A DNA stretch of 64,000 bases from Synechococcus sp. UW179A (GTDB lineage: Bacteria > Cyanobacteriota > Cyanobacteriia > PCC-6307 > Cyanobiaceae). A program made the translations under genes and the position numbers. Of this stretch, positions 38,182 to 45,454 are shown piece after piece (the stretch's first letter is position 1; each line of letters starts with the position of its first letter). Location: positions 1 to 64,000 of the forward strand of contig NZ_UCNJ01000002.1 of the NCBI RefSeq assembly GCF_900473965.1, written 5' to 3'. The notes under the pieces are model-generated. The model was not told where the DNA came from. It was given only the letters and a program-made list of their open reading frames with translations, and did no database searches.

Positions 38182-38959
38182 GTTAAATGGATACTGTGGA
38201 ATAATGCAACCATATTTTTTCCCGTACTGGGGACATTTCTCTCTGATTGCATATACAGGTAAGTGGGTAATTTTTGATGAATGTCAATATAAACCTAAAA
38301 GCTGGATGAACAGAAATCGCATTCTTCACCCAAGCAAGGGTTGGCAATACCTTACTGTGCCTCTTGCAAATTCATCCCGCAATATTAAAGCAAAAGACGC
38401 AAAACTAATTAATCCCAAGCAAACAAAAGATACAATAATCAGAAAACTTGAACATTACAAAAAGGAGGCGAATAACTTTTCTGTTGTTATCGATCTCATT
38501 GATGAGGCATTTAAGAATATTGACCCTGAATATTCACTTACTTCGTTATGCCGAGCATCAATTGCGCTGACATGTGAGTATCTAGGAATATTGTTTAATT
38601 CACAGCTTAGTTCAGAGCTCAAACTTTGTTATCCTGCAAATATGAATGCAGGGAGATGGGCTCCTTTTATCGCACAAAGTGTACATGCGACAGGCTATCT
38701 AAACCCCATCAGCGGTGCATCGTTGTTTGAAGATTCAGAGTTCAAGAAGAGAAATCTGGAATTAAAATTTCTTCGTACCGAAACAGCAGAATATAGTCAA
38801 GGCAATTACGAAAAACACATAAACTTGTCTATACTTGATACTCTTATGTGGCTTCCAGTCAACGAAATACGAGATATCATTATTAAAAATGTGTGTATAA
38901 TAGACGGTGATCGATACCTTCAAGAACTCTCGGAGGAAACAAAAGCAGCTGAGAGCTAA
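38174..38959 (+). CDS. WbqC-family protein
   Basis: The 261-residue protein starts GYCGIMQPYFFPYWGHFSLI, followed by VIFDECQYKPKSWMNRNRI and GWQYLTVPL. This is the diagnostic start of WbqC-like proteins (xxIxQPxYxPxxGYFxLI, DxxQ, xWxxRNxI). WbqC members occur in polysaccharide and amino-sugar clusters and are proposed to act in sugar or amide modification; no reaction is firmly established. It overlaps the aminotransferase gene by 8 bp, so it belongs to the same AT-rich transcript, and is the last intact gene of the module before a pseudogene. Confidence 0.85.
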   Translation: MGKLNGYCGIMQPYFFPYWGHFSLIAYTGKWVIFDECQYKPKSWMNRNRILHPSKGWQYLTVPLANSSRNIKAKDAKLINPKQTKDTIIRKLEHYKKEANNFSVVIDLIDEAFKNIDPEYSLTSLCRASIALTCEYLGILFNSQLSSELKLCYPANMNAGRWAPFIAQSVHATGYLNPISGASLFEDSEFKKRNLELKFLRTETAEYSQGNYEKHINLSILDTLMWLPVNEIRDIIIKNVCIIDGDRYLQELSEETKAAES

Positions 38960-38991
38960 AGACCGATCAAGTCAGTAACATACAAATCTAA

Positions 38992-39572
38992 GTGCTGTTC
39001 GCTCAGCACTCCAAACAATTCCCTGTGCATGCACTGCATCTGATCACTGAGCAGCTGACTACAACGAAGAAGAGTATCGATTTGGCGCTGCTTATGTTTT
39101 CAACCCAAAGACTGACTAATGCTCTCACTAAGCGGCTCCGCAAGTCGCTTTTTTCTGAAGTGCTGGATCTACTCGGATTAACACTGCCCGACCACCGCCA
39201 CACAATTGAAAACGGCAATCAACCGTTGAAAACACAACTGCAGACTCTCGGCACACCGAAGCTTGCCCACGACAACAAGCTGCACAACAAGTTCGCTTCT
39301 ATCAGCAGCAAAACAGACATCACGGCATTTTTAACTGATCTCCGACGGCAGCCCACACCAACGACCAAATGCTGTTGATGATTCAGTCCCCCCAAGCTTA
39401 CAGCTCAGTTCACCCAAGAGATGGATCGAATGGGCGCAGTGCTGAACTGGTAATCACAGCACAGTTTCGTCACAAGCTGGAGAGGCCGCGACTCAAATTC
39501 GGAAGAGGAGTGGAAAAACCTGAAAAAGCCTGTACACAACTTCAAATACTCAAAATGTCCCGTGGCAAATGA
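38992..39572 (+). pseudogene. Decayed phospholipase-D-like nuclease gene
   Basis: Three pieces in different frames join into a PLD-family protein. The first reads VLFAQHSKQF ... LITEQLTTTKKSIDLALLMF, FSEVLDLLGLTLPDHRH and NKLHNKFASISSKTDIT, a damaged HxKxxxxD site whose Asp is Ser. After a frameshift near 39325 the frame reads IFN-stop-SPTAAHTNDQMLLM, where the family has GSFNWS. The stop (TGA, 39336-39338) replaces Trp. After further shifts comes RSAELVITAQFRHKLERPRL. The gene is therefore non-functional. It sits directly downstream of the AT-rich module. Confidence 0.8.
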
Positions 39573-39924
39573 CAAGCTTTGGCAAGCATCAAATGCATCG
39601 AAAGATCAAACACCAAACAAGCTTATCAAATATTAAAGAACAATTTTATCACTACTTGCATGGCAAAAGCAAGTCCTTAAAAAGACAAAGACTCTGCCAA
39701 ACAAAACAATGACGGCACACCAGGCAAATAGTTTTGCTCTAGGTCTCCTGGCAACAGTTGAAAAAGCGGTCGGCAATCATGCAATAGCCTCACACCTTTT
39801 TTAAAGAATCAAATAGTTACTGATGAGCTTAATTATCTAAAAGTAGATAAAATATCAGAAGATTTGGGAATATCAGTGGCGAATATTCAGCTCAAGCCCA
39901 TAGGAGACCTGCAACTGAAGATAG
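39573..39924. other. AT-rich intergenic spacer
   Basis: About 350 bp between the PLD pseudogene and rfbA, with no supported gene. It contains the right copy of a 21-bp direct repeat (39838-39858, listed separately). No terminator-like hairpin followed by a T-run was found for either flanking gene. Confidence 0.45.
39838..39858 (+). repeat. Imperfect direct repeat, right copy
   Basis: TAAAAGTAGATAAAATATCA plus G. It is 20 of 21 identical to 30809-30829 in the same orientation and lies just outside the PLD pseudogene at the right edge of the AT-rich module. Confidence 0.6.
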
Positions 39925-40806
39925 TCAGCATCCGTTTTCCAAAAGCTGGATTAAATAATTGCCATAACCACTCTTTTTCAAAGGTTCAGCCAAAGCCCGT
40001 AGCTGATCATCAGAAATCCAGCCATGCCTCCAGGCCACCTCTTCAGGGCAGCCCACTTTCAAACTCTGTCGATGCTCAAGTGTGCGGATATAACTAGAGG
40101 CTTCATGCAAAGAATCACAGGTTCCAGTATCCAACCAGGCCATGCCTCGACCCATTAGCTCAACCTTGAGCAAACCATCCTTGAGATAATCGCGGTTGAG
40201 GTCAGTGATCTCTAGTTCACCACGGGCAGAGGGTTTGACCTTTTTGGCACGATCAACAACAGTACTGTCGTAAAAATAGAGCCCTGTTACCGCATATCGA
40301 GACTTGGGTCGATCTGGCTTTTCCTCAATGCTGATAACACGTCCATCAGCAGAAAAATCAACCACTCCATAGCGCTCAGGGTCTCTCACCGGATAAGCAA
40401 AAACCGTGGCTCCCTGATCATCTAAATCAGAAGGCACAAGATCCTGGCCGTGGAAAAGGTTATCCCCGAGCACCAATGCTGCTGGATGACCGTCCAAAAA
40501 ATCAGCACCAATCAAGAAAGCCTGAGCCAAACCGTCCGGATCGGGCTGGACCGCATAGCTCAACTGCATGCCCCACTGACGCCCATCACCAAGCAAGCGC
40601 TGAAATGCCGCTTGATCTGAAGGGGTCGTGATTATCAACACGTCCCTGATCTCTGCCAGCATCAACGTGCTCAATGGGTAATACACCATGGGCTTGTCGT
40701 AGACCGGCAATAACTGCTTACTGACGGCCTTCGTAATCGGATGCAACCTGGTGCCGCTACCACCCGCAAGAATGATGCCTTTTCGAGACCGAGCCAACTC
40801 ATGCAT
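39925..40806 (-). CDS. rfbA: Glucose-1-phosphate thymidylyltransferase
   Basis: RfbA/RmlA makes dTDP-glucose from dTTP and glucose-1-phosphate, the first step to dTDP-rhamnose. The 293-residue protein has [20 protein letters not shown] near residue 10, [52 protein letters not shown] and [18 protein letters not shown], all RmlA signatures. I chose ATG 40806 ([10 protein letters not shown]). A 29-codon Cys-rich upstream extension from a GTG is not family-like. It stands apart from rfbB (29.3 kb) and rfbCD (43.8-45.3 kb), all on the same strand. Confidence 0.95.
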   Translation of the reverse strand: MHELARSRKGIILAGGSGTRLHPITKAVSKQLLPVYDKPMVYYPLSTLMLAEIRDVLIITTPSDQAAFQRLLGDGRQWGMQLSYAVQPDPDGLAQAFLIGADFLDGHPAALVLGDNLFHGQDLVPSDLDDQGATVFAYPVRDPERYGVVDFSADGRVISIEEKPDRPKSRYAVTGLYFYDSTVVDRAKKVKPSARGELEITDLNRDYLKDGLLKVELMGRGMAWLDTGTCDSLHEASSYIRTLEHRQSLKVGCPEEVAWRHGWISDDQLRALAEPLKKSGYGNYLIQLLENGC

Positions 40807-41165
40807 CCTGTCTGCATGAATACTGCCACAACGACAACCACATGGAAGCCAGAAACAAATCAGTGGATCGATTGGAAAGTTAATGACACACACTTTTTAT
40901 GCGTCAGAGAAGTGAGCCAACAATGCTCTCAAAACTATTGAAGGCCAAGACAAACCTGCGCTTAATTCTGATGCATGGAACCAACTCGTGTTCCATCACT
41001 CATATCAAGAGTTGCTCAAAGGCAACGTGTAGGCACTGAATCTGAAATCACGTTGCACATCAAGTTCTCGCATCATTTAAAACTGAAAGAATGGCCGGGC
41101 AGCCACAAGTCGAAGAACTCAATCTATGAGTCCAAGACTATCCAATCAATCAGTCAAGAATTAAG
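40807..41165. other. Intergenic spacer between rfbA and the RTX protease
   Basis: About 360 bp with no supported gene. An open frame at 40975-41271 runs antisense into the protease gene and has no recognisable features. The rfbA promoter is expected in the left part. Confidence 0.4.
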
Positions 41166-42362
41166 TCAAACCTGCTGGACCAGAGAAGACAATGGAATCA
41201 TAGATCCATCAACATTTTGCAAGCTCAGAGAACCAAAATCAGCAGAAACTTGCAAATCAGACCCTACTTGACGAATCCTGAACTCGGATCCTGGAGCAAT
41301 CAGCACACGATCTCCAGAGAAAAAATCAAAATCTGTCACCACATCGAAACCCTCAGACAGAACAAATGCATCCGCACCATCACCGCCTGAAAGCCAATCA
41401 TTGCCTGATCCACCATTCAACCAATCATTGCCCATACCACCATGAATAAGATCATCACCCAACTGGCCATCAAGGCGATCATCTCCCTGATCACCATTGA
41501 TCCAGTTATCACCATCACCAACAAATAAAGCATCAACGCCTAAACCACCGCTCACTTTGTCATCTCCGTCCTTGGAGCGAATCATGTCGCCACCCGAACC
41601 GCCAAGAAAGGCCTCTGAATAATCGCCTCCTTCTCGAACTTCTCCCAAGCTTGATAATTGCTGCTGCTCAGGCCCCCAAATGGCTGTCAGTGCATTGAGG
41701 TCATTGGCAGTAAAGAAATCGGGCCATCGCCCAAACAATGGAGATCGATAAGCCATCACAGTTTCTTCTGGATAGTTACTACTCCATGGATCTGTAATCC
41801 CTTTCGTAACATCACCATCTGAAGAATCGAAGGCATGCTCCAATCCCAGGGCGTGGCCGAGTTCGTGAAGAAACACATAACGACGATATGCTTCATCATC
41901 TTGGAGTGGGAGGTAATTAACGAATAACTCCCAACCTCGGCCGGATGAGACCGCCAAACCAAGTGTTGTTTCTTGATCGCCTAAATCAATGCCAGTGTCG
42001 TAAAAAAGATCAATATCAGCGGCTGCGGCACGATCGACAACACGGAAATCCAGATCAATGACCGCATCAAGCCTTGTAATCACCGAGCGAACAAATTCTT
42101 GATCGACCAAAGGAATGGGCAAAGACTGAATTACTTGCCCACCAAGAGTTCCGCCCGAGACACTGACAGCGCCGCCCGCAGACTGCATGTAGAAATCAAG
42201 AAAGCCATCGTTTGCGACTGCCCGGCGAGTGATCCTGGCACTCAACTCATCGATTAACTGTGCAGGAGCAATCGAAAGCCCACTCAAAAGACTAAGATCA
42301 GCTGATTGAGAGGGAACTGCCTGATCCCCTAATAGCTGATGCTGATGGAAATAACTTGACAC
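41166..42362 (-). CDS. RTX-type M10 (serralysin-like) zinc metalloprotease
   Basis: The 398-residue protein has an M10-like catalytic domain with YVFLHELGHALGLEH (HExxHxxGxxH, residues about 160-175) and the Met-turn PEETVMAYRSP. FTANDLNALTAIWG, the usual end of serralysin catalytic domains, follows. Then comes a run of RTX Ca2+ nonapeptides (GDGDNWINGDQGDDRLDGQL, GGMGNDWLNGGSGNDWLSGG) and a terminal domain, DAFVLSEGFDVVTDFDFFSG, expected for type I secretion. No signal peptide, as expected. It starts with GTG 42362; no good ribosome-binding site. Probably an exported Ca2+-dependent protease; target unknown. Confidence 0.88.
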   Translation of the reverse strand: MSSYFHQHQLLGDQAVPSQSADLSLLSGLSIAPAQLIDELSARITRRAVANDGFLDFYMQSAGGAVSVSGGTLGGQVIQSLPIPLVDQEFVRSVITRLDAVIDLDFRVVDRAAAADIDLFYDTGIDLGDQETTLGLAVSSGRGWELFVNYLPLQDDEAYRRYVFLHELGHALGLEHAFDSSDGDVTKGITDPWSSNYPEETVMAYRSPLFGRWPDFFTANDLNALTAIWGPEQQQLSSLGEVREGGDYSEAFLGGSGGDMIRSKDGDDKVSGGLGVDALFVGDGDNWINGDQGDDRLDGQLGDDLIHGGMGNDWLNGGSGNDWLSGGDGADAFVLSEGFDVVTDFDFFSGDRVLIAPGSEFRIRQVGSDLQVSADFGSLSLQNVDGSMIPLSSLVQQV

Positions 42363-42461
42363 GAAGATTTATATATAAAGTTCCACTAACTTGAACCTAG
42401 CCCAACAATTTCAGCAGGATGTAACCCAAATATGATTGAAAACTGAGAATCGTCTGAGCGA

Positions 42462-43811
42462 TCAGCGCCCTCCTGCTTTGAGAACCGTCTTAATCGTGCG
42501 GAACAGGATCACAAGATCTAGCCAGGTGCTGAAGTTCAAAAGGTAATAGAGGTCATAGGACAGTTTGAGATCAGAGTCTTCAACACTGCTGGCATAGGGA
42601 GCACAGACCTGAGCCCAACCACTCAACCCCGGTCGCATCCAATGGCGCTTTCGGTAATGCGGGATTTGTCGTTCGAGCTCCTGCTCCATTTCTGGTCGCT
42701 CAGGTCGCGGACCGATCAGACTCATCTCTCCCTTAAGCACATTGATCAGTTGAGGCAGTTCATCAATGCGAAACCGTCTCAACCAAACACCCACTGATGT
42801 AATCCGATGGTCTCCGGGCTTGGTCCACGACGGCGGATCGTGACTGGGCTGAACGGTCATTGTGCGCAACTTGATCACCCAGAAAGGGCGACCCAACCAG
42901 CCACTACGCTGCTGCGTGTAAAACACTGGCCCCTGATCTTCAATCCAGATCAACAGTGCGGAGATCGCAACGACAGGAAATGTGATCAGCAGCAGGGCTG
43001 CTGCCACAAGCAGGTCGGCCATGCGTTTGAGCTGGGCCTGCACGCTGAAGGTGGCAGCCCAGGGCAGGTCGTCATAAGCCAGACCGTCTTGGCCGATAAA
43101 GGCTGGAGGCAAACGCTCCTGCTGCTGTTGAAACAAGCTGAGCAGAGACAACATCCGAATGTCACGGGGATCACTGGTCTCGGAGCACTCCAGTAACGGA
43201 AGCAATTCAGCGTGCTGACGCAGCGCTGGAGTGATCGCAAGCAGCAAAGGCTCGTCCATTCGCTTCATCCTTTCGAGTAACACTTCAGGCTGCATAGGCC
43301 AGAGTCTCTGCCGCTCTGCCACGCGTTTCCAAGCCCGCATGACTTGCGGGATTTCATCGGGCTCCGCCAACAAAAACAAACGAGGTGATTCCGGTAACAA
43401 CAATCCACGGCGCATCGCCAACCGAACCGCAAACGCCCAGCCACTGACCCCGGTCATCCACAGGAATTGCACCCTCCGGTGCACGAGCCAGACCTCAACA
43501 CTAGGGTTCAAAAGCCATCGAACCATGGCAACAACCATCAGTGTCGCTGCAGCAGTGAGCAGCAAACGTTGCAACAAAACCAGCAATGTCAGCCTGCGCC
43601 AGCGCAACACGGTGTAGCTGCCAAACAACCATCCCAGGGCTGGATAGAGCAACACCATGAACAGCAACCAGCCTGTCTGGCTGAGCAACGTGATGCCATC
43701 ACTCGGCAACCCCGCCAGGCGTGGGAACAGCATCACCAGCGCCAGAATCAGCAGCTGCCCGATCCAGTCGAACATCACAGCACGCAAGAGCAGCGTGCGG
43801 GGATCATTCAT
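42462..43811 (-). CDS. Polyprenyl-phosphate sugar-1-phosphate transferase (WcaJ/WbaP type)
   Basis: The 449-residue membrane protein starts polysaccharide repeat units by moving sugar-1-phosphate from a nucleotide sugar to undecaprenyl phosphate. Four hydrophobic segments (FDWIGQLLILALVMLFPRLA onward) and a CoA-binding-like middle lead to a fifth helix (LLVAAALLLITFPVVAISAL) and the catalytic domain KLRTMTVQPS, RRFRIDELPQLINVLKGEMS, LIGPRPERPEM, RPGLSGWAQV. The ATG at 43811 overlaps the rfbD stop by 8 bp. No Wzx flippase or Wzy polymerase is in the window; its product could instead feed the Wzm/Wzt exporter at 9.3-11.5 kb. Confidence 0.92.
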   Translation of the reverse strand: MNDPRTLLLRAVMFDWIGQLLILALVMLFPRLAGLPSDGITLLSQTGWLLFMVLLYPALGWLFGSYTVLRWRRLTLLVLLQRLLLTAAATLMVVAMVRWLLNPSVEVWLVHRRVQFLWMTGVSGWAFAVRLAMRRGLLLPESPRLFLLAEPDEIPQVMRAWKRVAERQRLWPMQPEVLLERMKRMDEPLLLAITPALRQHAELLPLLECSETSDPRDIRMLSLLSLFQQQQERLPPAFIGQDGLAYDDLPWAATFSVQAQLKRMADLLVAAALLLITFPVVAISALLIWIEDQGPVFYTQQRSGWLGRPFWVIKLRTMTVQPSHDPPSWTKPGDHRITSVGVWLRRFRIDELPQLINVLKGEMSLIGPRPERPEMEQELERQIPHYRKRHWMRPGLSGWAQVCAPYASSVEDSDLKLSYDLYYLLNFSTWLDLVILFRTIKTVLKAGGR

Positions 43812-44715
43812 TGAGGTCGCCCAGCACGTCATCAAGCATGGATTGCCAATGGCGGGGGGTCACTCCCAGGCGTTCGTGAGTCGACGTGCAATCGAGCAAG
43901 GAATAAGCAGGCCGATGGGCTGGGGTGGGGTAATCAATGGTCCGAATCGGCTTCACCTCAGCAGCCGCCGAGATCAGACCCCGTGCTGCGGCTCGAACCC
44001 CAATCGCAACAGCAAAGTCAAACCACGTGGCAGCACCCGCATCACTCCAATGCAGAACTCCTGCGACCTGCCGGGCGATGACAGTCCAGCAGGTCTGGGC
44101 CAGGCCAAAGGTGGCGGTAGGACAGCCCACCTGATCAGCAACAACCCGAAGCGGTTCCTTGGCTTCTGACTTCAGCTGGTGCAAACGCAACATCGTCAGC
44201 AAAAAATTGCCTCCCACCGGGCCATACACCCAACTGGTCCGCAAAATCGCAGCACGGCCATCAACTCCTGTGCCCAGCAGCTCACGCACAACCTGTTCGC
44301 CAGACGCCTTGGTGGCCCCGTAAACCCCAAGAGGATCAGGGCGCTCATCCGTTTGATAAGGACGCCCTTGCTCACCGTTGAAGACAAAATCCGTGCTCAG
44401 CTGCAACAGACGACCGCCTGGGCAACACGAGACCAAAGCCTGCGAAAAAGCATGCGGTGCATCAGCGTTCACCGCCTGCGCCAGCACAGGTTCCGATTCA
44501 GCTTGATCCACAGCGGTGTAGGCGCCAGCATTGAGAACCCAATCGGGGAGATGGGCATGCACCGCTCGCTGGCAAGCATCGGGATCAGCCAGATCAAGAG
44601 CTTCCAGATCTTGGCCTCCACTGCGGCTTGTGCTGATCAACTGCACCCCAGGAGGCTTGGATGCAATCAACGCCTGCCCGAGCTGACCACTCGCACCCGT
44701 GAGCAGAACTTTCAA
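43804..44715 (-). CDS. rfbD: dTDP-4-dehydrorhamnose reductase
   Basis: RfbD/RmlD makes dTDP-L-rhamnose in the last step of the pathway. The 303-residue short-chain dehydrogenase has VLLTGASGQLGQALIAS at the N-terminus, NAGAYTAVDQAESEP, LSTDFVFNGEQGRPYQTDE, the catalytic YGATKASGE and RTSWVYGPVGGNFLLTMLR. The start is a TTG whose last bases overlap the rfbC stop (TTGA). It is coupled by 8 bp to the following phosphoglycosyltransferase gene. Confidence 0.95.
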   Translation of the reverse strand: MKVLLTGASGQLGQALIASKPPGVQLISTSRSGGQDLEALDLADPDACQRAVHAHLPDWVLNAGAYTAVDQAESEPVLAQAVNADAPHAFSQALVSCCPGGRLLQLSTDFVFNGEQGRPYQTDERPDPLGVYGATKASGEQVVRELLGTGVDGRAAILRTSWVYGPVGGNFLLTMLRLHQLKSEAKEPLRVVADQVGCPTATFGLAQTCWTVIARQVAGVLHWSDAGAATWFDFAVAIGVRAAARGLISAAAEVKPIRTIDYPTPAHRPAYSLLDCTSTHERLGVTPRHWQSMLDDVLGDLNE

Positions 44716-45329
44716 GCAAACACCTCGTTTGCCGCTTCCAAGACATTCAATGTTGGAGCCTCGGCGTCTTTTTCAGCGAGAGACGGTGTAGCTCCAGAGA
44801 ACTGTTCCAGAGGCCACTGAATCGCCAGGGCTGGATCGTCCCAGCGGAGAGAGCGTTCACAGTCTCGGTTCCAGAAACCACTGGCCTTGTATTGCACCTC
44901 AGCGACCTCACTGAGGGTCAGAAACCCATGGGCAAAACCAACTGGCACCCAAAGCTGCTGCTGGTTTTCGGCACTGAGAGTCGCTCCCACCCACTGCCCA
45001 TAGGTTGAGGAATGCATGCGTAGGTCAACCGCCACATCAAAAATGCGGCCAAAGCTGCAACGCACGAGCTTGCCCTGGGGCTCGGGAGGTAACTGAAAAT
45101 GCAAGCCTCTCAAAACACCACGACTGGAGCGAGAGTGGTTGTCTTGCCGGAAGCGGAGGGCCTGAACCTCATCTTCAGAACAGCCTGCAGCGATCAGTTC
45201 GGCGCAGAAACGTCGCTCATTCCAGCTCTCAAAAAAATAGCCACGGCGATCACCAAAGATCTGGGGAGTGATCAGCAACGGCCCCTGAATCGATTCTCCA
45301 GAGACGGTTTTCAGAGTTTCTGCCGCCAT
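44712..45329 (-). CDS. rfbC: dTDP-4-dehydrorhamnose 3,5-epimerase
   Basis: RfbC/RmlC inverts C3 and C5 of dTDP-4-keto-6-deoxyglucose. The 205-residue cupin has DRRGYFFESWNERRF, RQDNHSRSSRGVLRGLHFQL (catalytic His in RGLHFQ), GKLVRCSFGRIFDVAVDLRM and VPVGFAHGFLTLS, all characteristic. It leads a three-gene run rfbC-rfbD-phosphoglycosyltransferase on the minus strand, and overlaps rfbD by four bases. The 125-bp spacer to secA should hold its promoter. Confidence 0.95.
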   Translation of the reverse strand: MAAETLKTVSGESIQGPLLITPQIFGDRRGYFFESWNERRFCAELIAAGCSEDEVQALRFRQDNHSRSSRGVLRGLHFQLPPEPQGKLVRCSFGRIFDVAVDLRMHSSTYGQWVGATLSAENQQQLWVPVGFAHGFLTLSEVAEVQYKASGFWNRDCERSLRWDDPALAIQWPLEQFSGATPSLAEKDAEAPTLNVLEAANEVFA

Positions 45330-45454
45330 AAGTATGCTCCCGAACCAGCCTGATCAGGAGAGACGGAGACTACAGCTCGAAAGGATCACTCCCTCACCGA
45401 AAGCCGACACAAACATGCATTCGAAGCCTTGAAAGCCTCGCATGACGCTCATCC

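Noticed and set aside
39369-39572. 67-codon open frame as a separate small gene
   Set aside because: Its sequence (RSAELVITAQFRHKLE) is the displaced C-terminal part of the phospholipase-D-like pseudogene.
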